A stretch of DNA of 64,000 bases, taken from Metabacillus sp. KUDC1714 (lineage in GTDB: Bacteria; Bacillota; Bacilli; Bacillales; Bacillaceae). Of the stretch, positions 38,122-47,727 are shown piece after piece (the first letter of the stretch is position 1; every line of letters starts with the position of its first letter). Position numbers and translations under genes: made by a program. A model generated the notes under the pieces. It did not search any database, was not told the DNA's origin, and was given only the letters and a program-made list of their open reading frames with translations. The DNA is taken from positions 1,903,501 to 1,967,500 of the forward strand of contig NZ_CP055263.1 of NCBI RefSeq assembly GCF_014217835.1, read 5' to 3'.

Positions 38122-40134
38122 TCAATTATCATTCATTTTCTCGATGTTTACTAAACAATCATATAAAATACTACCTAATCCATTATCAGAATTATCATCA
38201 GGTGTTAGCAAGTTTACAGAACCGCCAAACTTATGCCACTGTCCTTCATCAACATTTATTGTTCTAGGATGGGCCCTTTTCAAGACCCTTACAATTCCTG
38301 AAAGACTTCCTCTGTCATTGAAAATTCTGACAGAATCTCCATCTGTCATATCCTTCTCACTTGCAATATCCTCTGATATTTCAATTTTAACAATTTGTAG
38401 AGTCTTTATCAGAATATAATGCTGTGAATGATTAGAGCGTAACGGGTGAATTGTTAAGAGCTGATATGGATACTTTTTTGCTAACAATGAGTTTGTAAGG
38501 CTAGACTCTTTTGGAGGCAAATATTGTGGTTTTCCTACATACCCCTTTTTCTCAGCAATGGATGAAGTAAATTCAAATTTCCCACTTGGAGTCAAAAATT
38601 TCTTTGTCTCCCAAGGTACAAAGCGCACAGGTAATGGCAGTCTCTTTTCCTCTTTCAACCTTTCAACTGTTATACCATGCTGTTTTAAATGTGATAGTCC
38701 TATCTCTAAATACTCAGTTCTAGTAAACTGAAACTCTTCTCCAAAACCTAAACGATTTGCTAATTCAGTCCAAATCCACAAATCAGATTTTGCTTCTCCA
38801 GGTGGTTTAACTAACTGATCTCCATAATTCACATAATGGTGGTACATTGACGAATAATAGATATCTTCTTCCTCAAATACGGTTGTTGTTGGGAGTACAT
38901 AGTCAGCCAGTTCAGCAGTATCTGTTAAAAAGTGGTCAACAACCACAAGTAAATTAACCGATTCGAAAGCTTTCTTGACCTTTGCAGAATTTGGGACCTG
39001 TGCAAGAGGGTTCCCACACGTCACAAAAATCATTTTAATGCCTGGATTTTCAGCACCTAAAATTCCTTCAGCCTGTTCCATCATTGAAAAGTGCCTTGTT
39101 ACCGTTTTTTTATGTGGCAAGGTAAGTCCACTCTTATTAAAGCTGTTACCAACTTGCAGATTCCCAAAGTTAACTCCACCACCTGGGACTCCTACATTTC
39201 CACTTACTGCAGCAAGTGCATCTATTAATCTAATTGTATTTCCGCCATTTGCATATCTTTGCATTCCGAGACCTAAATAAGTAGAAGTTGGGCCATCGCA
39301 ATAAACGGTAGCTAAATATCTAATGTCTTCATAGGAAATTTCAGCCTTTGCCAAAACATCCTCCATCTTGATACTATCCAGTAAGCAAAAAAGGTCATGA
39401 AAACCAATTGTGTGGTCCTTAATAAACTGTTGGTCATGCCTATTTTCATCTACCAAAACCTTCATAATGCCAATCGCTACTAATCCATCCATTCCTGGCT
39501 TTACCGAAATATAATTATCCGCTATTTTAGCAGTTGCATTGTAAATGGGATCTATAACGGTAATAGTTGTGCCGCCTTTTTTAGCTTCTTGTAAGTATTG
39601 AAATAAATGCATGTTTGTTCTAGCTACATTTCTTCCCCATATGACAATATGCTTGCTATGAAAAATATCATCTGGGGCATGACTAAAAGAGCTACCAAAA
39701 TCCCAGGTTTGAGCTTCAATACCAGAACCCCAGCAAATGCTACCAACTAAATTTGTGACACCGCCATAACAATGAAAGAAACGCTGATCAAGATTCTTCA
39801 GCAAGCCATTATTCGCATAATCATGACTATGCAGTACAGCTGTTGATCCATAGATCTCCTTGATCTCACTCATTTTGTCTGCTACTTCATTGAGAGCTTG
39901 CTCCCATGGAATTTCAATAAACTGACCATTTACTTTTTTTAATGGCGTTGTTAACCGTTCCTTTGAATTTGTTTTCGTTTCTAGCATTCTTCCTCTACCA
40001 CAAATTTTTCCTTTGGTAATTGGATGGTCTTTATCGCCTTCAACCTTAGTCACTTTTCCATTCTCAACAGTTACCTCTAAACCACAACTATCCCAACAGT
40101 TTAAAGGACATGATGATTTAAATACCTGCTTCAT
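38122..40134 (-). CDS. yyaE: Molybdopterin-dependent oxidoreductase (YyaE-like, formate-dehydrogenase/DMSO-reductase superfamily)
   Basis: 670 aa. The N-terminus binds a 4Fe-4S cluster (CPLNCWDSC … GKICGRGR). The middle binds bis-MGD (about 55–540), with ICWGSG and GNPLAQVPNS loops. The C-terminal cofactor domain (about 555–665) contains HPLRSNHSQH. No Tat signal is present, so it is probably cytoplasmic. The substrate is unknown; thiosulfate, DMSO or formate chemistry all occur in the superfamily. It is the third gene of a run with mscS and yyzM, with gaps of 16–17 bases. Confidence 0.88.
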   Translation of the reverse strand: MKQVFKSSCPLNCWDSCGLEVTVENGKVTKVEGDKDHPITKGKICGRGRMLETKTNSKERLTTPLKKVNGQFIEIPWEQALNEVADKMSEIKEIYGSTAVLHSHDYANNGLLKNLDQRFFHCYGGVTNLVGSICWGSGIEAQTWDFGSSFSHAPDDIFHSKHIVIWGRNVARTNMHLFQYLQEAKKGGTTITVIDPIYNATAKIADNYISVKPGMDGLVAIGIMKVLVDENRHDQQFIKDHTIGFHDLFCLLDSIKMEDVLAKAEISYEDIRYLATVYCDGPTSTYLGLGMQRYANGGNTIRLIDALAAVSGNVGVPGGGVNFGNLQVGNSFNKSGLTLPHKKTVTRHFSMMEQAEGILGAENPGIKMIFVTCGNPLAQVPNSAKVKKAFESVNLLVVVDHFLTDTAELADYVLPTTTVFEEEDIYYSSMYHHYVNYGDQLVKPPGEAKSDLWIWTELANRLGFGEEFQFTRTEYLEIGLSHLKQHGITVERLKEEKRLPLPVRFVPWETKKFLTPSGKFEFTSSIAEKKGYVGKPQYLPPKESSLTNSLLAKKYPYQLLTIHPLRSNHSQHYILIKTLQIVKIEISEDIASEKDMTDGDSVRIFNDRGSLSGIVRVLKRAHPRTINVDEGQWHKFGGSVNLLTPDDNSDNGLGSILYDCLVNIEKMNDN

Positions 40135-40151
40135 TTCCTATTCCCCTCAAC

Positions 40152-40358
40152 TTACTCATCCGACTCTTCGTGTTTAACAAGTATCTTTTTCATTTTTCTA
40201 GAGAATTCCTTTCGAGGGATTAAAACACTATGCTCACAGCCCTCACATTTAATTCTTACATCCATTCCCATTCGAATGATTTTCCAGCGGTTTGTCCCAC
40301 ATGGATGCTGCTTCTTCATTTCTACAATATCCTTTAAACCAAATTCCTTTTCTAGCAT
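40152..40358 (-). CDS. yyzM: DUF951 family small protein (YyzM)
   Basis: 68 aa, basic. The conserved core is KDIVEMKKQHPCG, RMGMDVRIKCEGC and VLIPRKEF. Three Cys residues (HPCG and CEGC) suggest a small zinc or nucleic-acid-binding fold with an OB-like barrel. Function is unknown, but the gene is conserved at this place in Bacillus. It is 16 bases after mscS. Confidence 0.9.
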   Translation of the reverse strand: MLEKEFGLKDIVEMKKQHPCGTNRWKIIRMGMDVRIKCEGCEHSVLIPRKEFSRKMKKILVKHEESDE

Positions 40359-40374
40359 ATTTTAACCTCCGCTC

Positions 40375-41244
40375 TTAACTTACTTGTTCTTTTCTGTTAT
40401 ACATAACCATTCGAGGATATGGAATTTCAATACCATGTTCATCTAAACGCATTTTAATATCTTTTCGAAGCATTCTTGCAATATGGAAATGGCGCATTGG
40501 TTCAACTTCACAAACAACACGTAAAATAATCTCTGATGCACCCAAGGTTTGAATACCAAGTAGTTCAGGAGGAGTAACAATGTCCTCATATTTATCTGGA
40601 ATTTCTGTTAAAAGATCTTGAATTACACGTTCGGCTTCTGGTATATCTGTCTCAAACGAGATGCTTACATCAACTACAGCCATACTATTATGAATAGAGA
40701 AGTTTGTTACTTCAACAATACTCCCATTTGGAATAATATGAAGTTCTCCTGTCCAATTCTTTATTTTCGTTGTTCTAAGTCCAATTTCTTCAACAGTCCC
40801 CTCAAAAGCAGCAACTCTAATATGGTCCCCAACAGAAAACTGATCTTCAAATATTATAAAAAATCCTGTAATAATATCCTTCACAAGACTTTGTGCGCCA
40901 AAACCTACAGCAAGTCCTACAATCCCAGCACCAGCAAGCAATGCACCCACATTAATGCTTACAGCCTCTAGGATCATAATGATGGCAATGAAATAAACAA
41001 CATATGTTAGGATATTTTCTAATAACTTTGAAAGGGTATTTTCTCTTCTCTCTGAAATACGAATTGGTGATTTCCCGCGGAATAAAAAGATCTTACTAAT
41101 CGCAAGTTTTCCAATTCGGATAAAAATGGTCGAGACAATAGTAATCAGAACGATCTTTAATAAACCTTCTCCAATATTAACCCATAGTTTACCATCTGTA
41201 ATGTACTCCAAAACTTCATTCCACAAATTTTCAATAGTATTCAA
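40375..41244 (-). CDS. MscS-family small-conductance mechanosensitive channel
   Basis: 289 aa with three membrane segments (about 10–100). The pore helix is rich in Gly/Ala (AGAGIVGLAVGFGAQSLVKD) and the β-domain reads FIIFEDQFSVGDHIRV, with a C-terminal cytoplasmic vestibule. It opens on hypo-osmotic shock to release solutes. TTG 41244 has AAAGGTG at good spacing; a GTG three codons upstream overlaps that site. It heads mscS–yyzM–yyaE. Confidence 0.92.
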   Translation of the reverse strand: MNTIENLWNEVLEYITDGKLWVNIGEGLLKIVLITIVSTIFIRIGKLAISKIFLFRGKSPIRISERRENTLSKLLENILTYVVYFIAIIMILEAVSINVGALLAGAGIVGLAVGFGAQSLVKDIITGFFIIFEDQFSVGDHIRVAAFEGTVEEIGLRTTKIKNWTGELHIIPNGSIVEVTNFSIHNSMAVVDVSISFETDIPEAERVIQDLLTEIPDKYEDIVTPPELLGIQTLGASEIILRVVCEVEPMRHFHIARMLRKDIKMRLDEHGIEIPYPRMVMYNRKEQVS

Positions 41245-41435
41245 CCTTTTCACCTTTTTCTAAAAGTACTATTTACCTCTTTAAAATATATAATTTTTCA
41301 TAGACTATTATACTCTATGTCTAAACCACTTAAGAAGTAGAGAATAGCCTAAATTCCCAATAAACTTTTTCCAAATGGAACTCATAGATACAGGATATTA
41401 TATCAGTTAAATTCCATATAAGATTATTTTATACC

Positions 41436-41513
41436 AAAAAGAGGCCGACTCTGGCAAAGATAATCCCTTTGTTCAATCATTCAATAACCGGGATATCTTT
41501 ATGAGTCAGCCTC
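41436..41513 (-). terminator. Long-stem terminator of the ykvI-like gene
   Basis: Outer arms GAGGCCGACTC and GAGTCAGCCTC pair with one mismatch. An inner stem (AAAGATA/TATCTTT and CCC/GGG) fills the loop, and TTTTTGG follows on the minus strand. It is about 20 bases after the stop. Confidence 0.8.
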
Positions 41514-41531
41514 AATTTATTTTCGGAATTT

Positions 41532-42548
41532 TTATTCTGTTTTATAACGGTTCAGTATTGGAAAAAGCAAAATTGTTATAAGGAGATAAAGGTTAATTAA
41601 TCCGTATAAAGGGTATAAAATAGCAACGAGGTTTGCAAAGCCAAAGCTTGTAAATGGAATCATCAACAAGACTAAGATTAGGGCCATCAACCAGTACGGT
41701 AGATTTGTAACCTCCTTAAACCGTGAAGCAATTCCTAATATCCCTGAAACCGCAGTGGTATAAATTGCAAACCAAAGCATGACAGACATAAAAAGAAAAA
41801 TTGCAAACGGTGACCCTTTTAATACTGCAAATAATGGTATTTCATATTCAGCTAGATAATCAGCCATTTGAACTAATGTTTCATTGTAAATAAATGAAAT
41901 CCCCCCCAAAACAATGCCACTACCTATGCTAGCTATTTTTGCTTCCTTCAGACTTTTAATTTCTTTTCCAATTGCAGATAAAACGGCAATTAGCGGTAAT
42001 ATATTTAACGAAGTAAAGGTAAAGGCTGAAGGCCAGTTATATTGCTTAGTTAAATCTAAAACCCATGAATGATGATTATAGTGGTTAAACGACAACAATG
42101 CATAAAACAACCCCAATACTAACAAAGGAATGATTACAACATTTAACCTAATAATGCCATTTATATTTCCAACAAATAGAAGCACTAATAATACTGAAAA
42201 GAAGATGACTCCTCCCCAATATGGGACTAAAAAGGCTTCGAGTGTAGCACCACCGCCTGCAATCATCACGATTGTTGTACTAAAGAGGTAGACGACAATT
42301 AAAACATCATAAACGTAAGAGAGTTTTCTACCTACCAATTTCTCCAAAACTGGAAAAAAGTGATGTGTCTTCTCTTCATAACTAATTTTCATAATGACAT
42401 AGACAGCTATGATAAAAATAAAAGCAAAAATACAGATAGCTAGTCCGCTTTCAAAGCCAAAAAATTGCCATATTTCTCTCCCTGATGCATACCCTGCCCC
42501 AATAATAGTTCCTAAAATCAAAAACATCCATTTTAAACCTGACTTCAT
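41532..42548 (-). CDS. YkvI-family membrane protein (APC-like fold, unknown substrate)
   Basis: 338 aa with ten predicted helices. It starts KWMFLILGTIIGAGYASGRE, where the unwound Gly-rich first helix is typical of APC-superfamily carriers. It resembles B. subtilis YkvI, whose substrate is unknown. A GAGGTGATGGG site precedes ATG 42548. It is divergent from the spore gene yyaC with only 100 bases between starts, so promoters overlap. Confidence 0.85.
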   Translation of the reverse strand: MKSGLKWMFLILGTIIGAGYASGREIWQFFGFESGLAICIFAFIFIIAVYVIMKISYEEKTHHFFPVLEKLVGRKLSYVYDVLIVVYLFSTTIVMIAGGGATLEAFLVPYWGGVIFFSVLLVLLFVGNINGIIRLNVVIIPLLVLGLFYALLSFNHYNHHSWVLDLTKQYNWPSAFTFTSLNILPLIAVLSAIGKEIKSLKEAKIASIGSGIVLGGISFIYNETLVQMADYLAEYEIPLFAVLKGSPFAIFLFMSVMLWFAIYTTAVSGILGIASRFKEVTNLPYWLMALILVLLMIPFTSFGFANLVAILYPLYGLINLYLLITILLFPILNRYKTE

Positions 42549-42648
42549 TTTCCCATCACCTCATAAGGCTGTCCTAATTGCAACGAAGATGTATAGAAAT
42601 GAACATTCTTCCGTATACTGTTACTACTATGATGTGGGAGTGAAATCT

Positions 42649-43272
42649 ATGAATCTAAAAACAGGACTTTTTCAATCAGATAAAAAGCTTGAACGCGTTT
42701 ATTATGAAGAACAGCAAGCAATTCAACTCTTATCAAGTCAGATTATCGATAACCTTCCAAAATTATTTATAAAGCCTATTGTTATTGTATGTATAGGAAC
42801 AGATCGATCTACTGGAGACTCTTTAGGTCCTCTTGTAGGTTTTAACATACAAAGGGAATTATCACATTTCCACGTCTACGGTACATTGAAAGATCCTGTA
42901 CATGCTGTTAATTTAGAAGAAACATTGGAGTTTATTAAAGAAAAACATAGAAATCCATTTATAATTGCCATTGACGCATGCTTAGGGCGATTAAAAAGCG
43001 TTGGCTATATTCAAGTTGCTGAAGGGTCTATAAAGCCTGGTGCTGGGGTAAATAAGGAGTTACCAGCTGTTGGTAATATGCATATAACAGGCATTGTAAA
43101 TGTTAGTGGGTTTATGGAATTCTTTGTTTTGCAAAATACTCGCTTACATCTAGTAATGAGCATGGCTGATATTATATCAAAGGGGTTAATTGAAGCGGAG
43201 AAGCAATACTTAGAAAAACGACTCTCCATACGTCGTGACTGGTTAGCTGATCGAGATTCTGCGATTAACTAA
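42649..43272 (+). CDS. yyaC: Sporulation protein YyaC (GPR-like fold)
   Basis: 207 aa from ATG 42649 with GGGAG upstream; the frame is open 80 codons further but that overlaps ykvI and lacks support. The core VIVCIGTDRSTGDSLGPLVG and the AIDACLGR block mark the family, which shares the fold of the germination protease GPR. In B. subtilis it is made in the forespore. The upstream sequence GTATA–N15–CCGTATACTG is reminiscent of sigma-F/G promoters but lacks the GG. It is the only plus-strand gene between adaA and dnaA. Confidence 0.93.
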   Translation: MNLKTGLFQSDKKLERVYYEEQQAIQLLSSQIIDNLPKLFIKPIVIVCIGTDRSTGDSLGPLVGFNIQRELSHFHVYGTLKDPVHAVNLEETLEFIKEKHRNPFIIAIDACLGRLKSVGYIQVAEGSIKPGAGVNKELPAVGNMHITGIVNVSGFMEFFVLQNTRLHLVMSMADIISKGLIEAEKQYLEKRLSIRRDWLADRDSAIN

Positions 43273-43304
43273 TTCATTCAGAAACTTATTGTCATACAAC
43301 CTAA

Positions 43305-43338
43305 ATAAAAAACACTGCACTTCTCTCATGCAGTGTAA
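43305..43338 (-). terminator. Intrinsic terminator of the DUF554 gene
   Basis: A perfect 8-bp stem ACACTGCA/TGCAGTGT is followed on the minus strand by TTTTTTA. As it lies between convergent genes it may also slow yyaC transcripts. Confidence 0.85.
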
Positions 43339-43348
43339 AAATAATTCT

Positions 43349-44050
43349 TTAATAATGATATTGTATTAAAACAATTATGGTAACAATTAAAATACTTGGG
43401 AGTAAATTCGCCACTCTGATTTGTTTAATTCCTAGCATATTAATACCAATTGCCAAAATTAACACACCACCTGTTGCAGTGAGTTCAGCAATTAACAAAT
43501 TCAAAAGTGAGTCTGATAGAAATTGATGAATGACATTTGCTAATAGCGCTATGCCTCCTTGATATAAAAAGACAGGAAGAGCTGAAAATAATACACCTAT
43601 TCCAAGCGTGCTCGCTAACACAATGCTTGTGAATCCATCAATCATCGACTTTGTTAAAAGAACAGAATGATCTTGTCTTAGGCCACTATCGAGTGATCCA
43701 ACTATAGCCATTGCACCAACAACAAAAATTAATGTTGCCGTAACAAAGCCTTGAGCAATATTTCCACTTTGAGACTTACCTATTTTTTGTTCAAGAGTAG
43801 TTCCTATTCGATGTAGGTAGTCCTCTATCCTTAGCCACTCACCAACTAATGAACCTACTATCAAACTAACAATTACAATGAAAAAATTGTCACTTTTTAG
43901 TGCCATATCAATACCAAGGATTACAACCGAAAGGCCGATTGCAATCATAACTGTTTGTTTCATTTGATCAGGTATTTTTCTAAGTAATAAACCAATAAAT
44001 GTCCCTACTATTATTCCTACTGCATTTACAACACTTCCAAATAACACCAA
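43349..44050 (-). CDS. DUF554 family membrane protein
   Basis: 233 aa with seven membrane segments. The N-terminus LFGSVVNAVGIIVGTFIGLLL and the central SIVLASTLGIGVLFSALPVF are typical of the family (E. coli YqgA type). Function is unknown; an import or sensing role has been suggested for relatives. TTG 44050 is preceded by AAAGGTGG at seven bases. It lies downstream of spo0J across a terminator, so it is separate. Confidence 0.85.
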   Translation of the reverse strand: MVLFGSVVNAVGIIVGTFIGLLLRKIPDQMKQTVMIAIGLSVVILGIDMALKSDNFFIVIVSLIVGSLVGEWLRIEDYLHRIGTTLEQKIGKSQSGNIAQGFVTATLIFVVGAMAIVGSLDSGLRQDHSVLLTKSMIDGFTSIVLASTLGIGVLFSALPVFLYQGGIALLANVIHQFLSDSLLNLLIAELTATGGVLILAIGINMLGIKQIRVANLLPSILIVTIIVLIQYHY

Positions 44051-44200
44051 AATAGCTCCACCTTTCTTTAATATGTAAACATCAAATGTGTGTTGGGGGA
44101 ACCTGGAAATTTATAAGAAATTAACGTACAATATCCTATTTAAAGTTATAGCTAGTTTACAACTGCTTTTTCACTTTACAAGAATAGTAATTTTCTAAAC

Positions 44201-44230
44201 AAAAAAAGACTGACTCATTTTAGAGCCAGT
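44201..44230 (-). terminator. Intrinsic terminator of the soj–spo0J unit
   Basis: ACTGGCTC pairs with GAGTCAGT (one mismatch) around TAAAAT and is followed by seven T on the minus strand, 20 bases after the spo0J stop. Confidence 0.88.
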
Positions 44231-44249
44231 TAAGAAAAAGAACAGCCTC

Positions 44250-45119
44250 TTAGGATGACTGTTGTGCCTGCAATAATTCTAAAATGCGGTCTAAATCATC
44301 CTGAGAGAAAAATTCAATTTCAATTTTTCCTTTTTTCTTTTGTTTCTTAATCGTAACAGATGTACCAAAATACTCTTGTAAATAGGATTCCCGTTCTTTT
44401 ATAAAAACATCTTTTTCTGGTTTTTTCTTTTTGGTTTCACGTGAAACATTATTTAATTGTTGAACAATTAATTCTACCTGTCGAACATTCAAATGTTCAC
44501 GAATAATTTTTTCTATAAGTGAGTTGAGCTTGTCTTTATTCTTAAGTCCAAGAAGCGTCCGTCCATGTCCCATTGAAAGCTTACCGTCTGATATGAGTTG
44601 TTGAATCGGCTTTGGTAAGCTAAGAAGTCTAACATGGTTTGCAATATGTGGTCGGCTTTTCCCTAGGCGTTTGGCTAATGCCTCTTGAGTAAAGTTTAGC
44701 TGCTCCATTAGCGTCTGGTATGCTTGTGCCTCTTCAATTGGTGTTAGATCCTCACGCTGCAAATTCTCTAAAAGAGCTAACTCCATCATTTGTTGTTCTG
44801 ATAAATCTCTTATTACCGCTGGAATAGCAGTTAGTTTGGCCTCTGTTGCAGCACGAAACCGTCGTTCACCAACTACAATTTCAAAGCCCTTTATACTTTT
44901 ACGGACAACAATTGGTTGTAAAATACCGTGCTGTAAAATGGAGTCCTTTAATTCATTGATCGATTCCTGTTCAAAGGTTTTACGTGGCTGATATGGGTTA
45001 GGACGTATTTCTTTTAGCTTGATTTCTTGAATAGTTTCTTCTTGTCCTACCTTCATTTCTGGAAAAAAGGCATTTAGTCCCTTTCCTACATTAAGCCCTT
45101 TACCTAAACCTCTAGCCAT
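44250..45119 (-). CDS. spo0J: Chromosome-partitioning protein Spo0J (ParB), CTP-dependent clamp
   Basis: It loads at parS, spreads, and recruits SMC to the origin; it also restrains Soj. The 289-aa protein has an N-terminal Soj-contact tail (RGLGKGLN), a ParB/CTPase domain (about 25–115; [12 protein letters not shown]), helix-turn-helix ([22 protein letters not shown]) and a C-terminal dimerisation domain. ATG 45119 overlaps the soj stop by 8 bases. A parS site lies inside the gene, as in B. subtilis. Confidence 0.97.
   Translation of the reverse strand: MARGLGKGLNVGKGLNAFFPEMKVGQEETIQEIKLKEIRPNPYQPRKTFEQESINELKDSILQHGILQPIVVRKSIKGFEIVVGERRFRAATEAKLTAIPAVIRDLSEQQMMELALLENLQREDLTPIEEAQAYQTLMEQLNFTQEALAKRLGKSRPHIANHVRLLSLPKPIQQLISDGKLSMGHGRTLLGLKNKDKLNSLIEKIIREHLNVRQVELIVQQLNNVSRETKKKKPEKDVFIKERESYLQEYFGTSVTIKKQKKKGKIEIEFFSQDDLDRILELLQAQQSS
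44433..44448. promoter_or_regulatory. parS site within spo0J
   Basis: GGTTTCACGTGAAACA matches TGTTTCACGTGAAACA at 15 of 16 positions with a perfect TTTCACGTGAAA core. B. subtilis has a parS at the equivalent place in its own spo0J. Confidence 0.93.
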
Positions 45120-45873
45120 TAACAACCACTTCCTTTGCCAAATCTAAATAAACTTCTGCTCCTCTAGACCTTGGATCGTAAATGATAATAGGTTGGCCAT
45201 GACTTGGTGCTTCGCTTAAACGAATATTTCTTGGAATGATCGTTTTATACACCTTATCCTGAAAATATTTCTTTACTTCATCAATAACCTGAATACCTAA
45301 GTTTGTTCTGGCATCAAGCATTGTTAATAGAACTCCTTCAATCATTAACTCTGTATTTAGGTGCTTCTGTACAAGACGAACAGTGTTAAGTAACTGGCTT
45401 AAACCTTCTAATGCGTAATATTCACATTGTACTGGAATTAAAACTGCATCTGAAGCAGTTAATGCATTTATGGTAAGCAAGCCTAATGAAGGCGGACAAT
45501 CAATTACCATATAATCATATTGGTGTTTAACTGACTCGAGTGCTCTTTTTAATCTTACTTCTCGGGAAATAGTTGGCACAAGCTCTATTTCTGCTCCCGC
45601 TAACTGAATTGTAGCTGGAATAATATCTAAATTTTCTACTGCAGTTTGCTTAATAACTTCCTTTACATCTACATCATCTACTAAAATATCGTAAATGCAA
45701 TGCTCGACATCGGCCTTTTCAATACCAATACCGCTAGTTGCATTACCTTGTGGGTCAACATCGACGAGAAGCACTCGTTTACCGATGTATGCTAAGCAAG
45801 CACCTAAATTTACAGAAGTCGTTGTTTTACCGACTCCACCTTTTTGGTTTGCGATGGCAATAACCTTTCCCAC
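45112..45873 (-). CDS. soj: Chromosome-partitioning ATPase Soj (ParA)
   Basis: 253 aa from GTG 45873 (AGGTGA at six bases), the same length as B. subtilis Soj. The frame extends 21 codons upstream toward a repeat and is not needed. The deviant Walker A is [11 protein letters not shown], Walker B-like VIDCPPSLG, and the [11 protein letters not shown] block is intact. It acts with Spo0J in origin positioning and regulates DnaA: the monomer inhibits, the ATP dimer stimulates. A family A repeat lies about 25 bases upstream of the start, in the presumed leader. Confidence 0.97.
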   Translation of the reverse strand: MGKVIAIANQKGGVGKTTTSVNLGACLAYIGKRVLLVDVDPQGNATSGIGIEKADVEHCIYDILVDDVDVKEVIKQTAVENLDIIPATIQLAGAEIELVPTISREVRLKRALESVKHQYDYMVIDCPPSLGLLTINALTASDAVLIPVQCEYYALEGLSQLLNTVRLVQKHLNTELMIEGVLLTMLDARTNLGIQVIDEVKKYFQDKVYKTIIPRNIRLSEAPSHGQPIIIYDPRSRGAEVYLDLAKEVVVNG

Positions 45874-45898
45874 GATGTCACCTGCTTTCATCTCTAAT

Positions 45899-46035
45899 AG
45901 AAAAGCGCAAGGCGCCCGCCTATCGGCGACAAGCATAAGGCGAATAGGAATAGAAGGCGTTCTTTGCCTTCAATTCCTATTTGACTTATGACCTCGAGCC
46001 GATGGCGCCTGGAGCTAGACATCAAAACTAAGTAA
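45899..46035 (+). repeat. Family A hairpin repeat, copy A3, in the soj leader
   Basis: Head AAAAGCGCAAGGCGCCCGCC. Paired arms GGCGCC/GGCGCC, TATCGGC/GCCGATg, CATAAG/CTTATG, AATAGGAAT/ATTCCTATT and GAAGGC/GCCTTC. The tail GGAGCTAGACATC is followed by AAAACTAAGTA. The variable arm differs from A1 and A2 but still pairs perfectly. Confidence 0.9.
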
Positions 46036-46060
46036 AAAATTATATACTTTCTTAAACGTT

Positions 46061-46244
46061 AAGAAAAGCGCAAGCGCCGTTAGCAACGTATGAACTTGAG
46101 CACTCCCTATGAGGGATAAAGGAAACACGAAGAGCGCTAGCGTTCGATGTTAACTTATCGTTAATGGAGTATGAAGTTCATACGTCGCTGGCAGTCAAAA
46201 ACGCGACGTTCTTTCGCACTGACTGCGCTTGCACGTCCTATGCT
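46061..46244 (+). repeat. Family B hairpin repeat, copy B1
   Basis: It begins AAAAGCGCAAGCGCCGTTAGC. Arms ACGTATGAACTT/AAGTTCATACGT are a perfect 12-bp pair; ACTCC/GGAGT and GATAA/TTATC nest inside with a CGAAGAGCG…TTCG core. A second small stem GCAGTCA/TGACTGC follows, and GCGCTTGC at the right end is complementary to the head GCAAGCGC, closing the element. Confidence 0.85.
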
Positions 46245-46274
46245 TCAGATCTATACACAAAATGTTATACGTTC

Positions 46275-46420
46275 AAAAGCGCAAGGTCTTTATACAATCC
46301 TAGGAGAATAAGACGCACATGAATAGAAGGTATTCTTTACCTTCTACTCATGTGTGACCTAGCCCTAGAGGTTCAGGTATCCGACCTTTCACAAAGTCAG
46401 ATACCAAACTAAGTAAAAAG
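46275..46420 (+). repeat. Family A hairpin repeat, degenerate copy A4
   Basis: It keeps the head AAAAGCGCAAGG, AATAAGACG, a paired CACATGA/TCATGTG with GAAGGT/ACCTTC, the central TATTCTTTACCTTC, and the tail AAACTAAGTA. The outer GC stem has decayed. Confidence 0.75.
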
Positions 46421-46632
46421 AACTTACTATCTTATTCCTTAATCTTTCTATATCATTTTTTTATTTTATCATGAAACGACTAGAAAGGTTTGTCTTTTTT
46501 CTGATTTCTTCTATATTAGTATTTTCTACATAGGAGAAAACTAAATTATGAAAGTGAAATAATAATAAGTTTATGGGAAAGATAATTAGCACTACTTGTC
46601 AAATTTATAGTATTATGCACACACGGGAAAAA

Positions 46633-46660
46633 GGCCTGACCTTAAGCCAGCCCCTTCGTA
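46633..46660 (-). terminator. Probable terminator of noc
   Basis: On the minus strand GGGGCTGGC and GTCAGGCC pair with a bulge around TTAAG and are followed by TTTTT. It separates noc from the repeat cluster and soj. The remaining gap 46421–46749 shows nothing else. Confidence 0.6.
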
Positions 46661-46749
46661 TTAATATTCCTTGAATAAGGATAAAACCACTATCAAAACT
46701 TCTTATAAATAAATGCATAGGAAATAAAAGTATAAATCAAAACTAAATA

Positions 46750-47622
46750 CTACTTTGGTATCTTTATCGTAAACTGAATGTATTCTTCAAATTCTTCTTC
46801 TTCTGTATTTAACTTAACGCCACTATCAGCAACCATTGTTAACGATTGGCGAATTGTATTCATTGCAATTCTTGTGTCTCTACTAAATGCTTTACGTTTT
46901 GGTTTCGGTTTAACATTATTTTTTTCAAGAAGCTTAACTACACGGTCCTCTGTTTGTTTAACATTTAGTTGCCTTTCGATTATCTCTGTTAACAATTTTG
47001 TTTGCAACTCAGGATCCTTTAATGGAATAAGAGCACGTGCATGGCGCTCAGTTATTACCTTTTGCAATAAAGCATCTTGTACATCTTGGGGAAGTTTTAG
47101 TAAGCGTAGCTTATTCGCTATTGTAGATTGACCTTTACCAAGTCGCTGAGCTAAAGCTTCTTGTGTGAGATTATGCAATTCAAGCAGTTTAGCATAGGCA
47201 ACTGCTTCTTCTATTGAAGATAATTCTTCCCGTTGGAGATTCTCAATCAATGCAACACTTGCTGTTTCTGTATCATTAAATTCCTTTACGATCGCAGGAA
47301 TATCATCCCAACCCAGGGTTTGTACAGCTCGAAAGCGTCTCTCACCAGCAATAATTTCAAATTTCCCATCTATTTCTCGAACGACTATTGGCTGAATAAT
47401 TCCATGTGTACGAATAGTTAACGCTAATTCTTCAATCTTTTCATTAGAAAAAACGGTACGTGGCTGGAAGCGATTAGGAACAATATCCTGTATAAGGATT
47501 TTCTTAACCTCTTCCCTATGTTGTTCTTCTTCCTCTATTATTTCATCTTTTATTTCATCAACTACAACTTGTTCTGCTTCTTTTTCTCCCAAACCGAAAA
47601 AGCGAGAAAATGGATGCTTCAT
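46750..47622 (-). CDS. noc: Nucleoid occlusion protein Noc
   Basis: A ParB paralogue that binds its own chromosomal sites and keeps FtsZ off the nucleoid through membrane attachment. The 290-aa protein has the N-terminal amphipathic membrane-targeting stretch [13 protein letters not shown] ParB/CTPase domain follows (about 40–135; [12 protein letters not shown]), then helix-turn-helix [20 protein letters not shown], and a C-terminal dimerisation domain. AAAGGTGGTG precedes the ATG. It is the sister of Spo0J, encoded upstream of soj. Confidence 0.96.
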   Translation of the reverse strand: MKHPFSRFFGLGEKEAEQVVVDEIKDEIIEEEEQHREEVKKILIQDIVPNRFQPRTVFSNEKIEELALTIRTHGIIQPIVVREIDGKFEIIAGERRFRAVQTLGWDDIPAIVKEFNDTETASVALIENLQREELSSIEEAVAYAKLLELHNLTQEALAQRLGKGQSTIANKLRLLKLPQDVQDALLQKVITERHARALIPLKDPELQTKLLTEIIERQLNVKQTEDRVVKLLEKNNVKPKPKRKAFSRDTRIAMNTIRQSLTMVADSGVKLNTEEEEFEEYIQFTIKIPK

Positions 47623-47710
47623 GAGCCTACACCACCTTTAAAAACTACCAATTTTAATATTCTCTTTTTCTTTCATTATTTCCTGCAAAATACTTAAAAG
47701 TTCCAGTAAA

Positions 47711-47726
47711 TGTTTCATGTGAAACA
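47711..47726. promoter_or_regulatory. parS-like site between rsmG and noc
   Basis: TGTTTCATGTGAAACA differs from the parS consensus only at one central position (C to T) and sits two bases after the rsmG stop. AAA/TTT extend the dyad on both sides. Noc itself prefers a different site (ATTTCCCGGGAAAT), so Spo0J is the likelier ligand. Confidence 0.75.
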
Positions 47727-47727
47727 T

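Noticed and set aside
42409..42648. In-frame extension of yyaC by 80 codons
   Set aside because: It lies within the ykvI gene on the other strand and the ATG at 42649 gives the normal family length.
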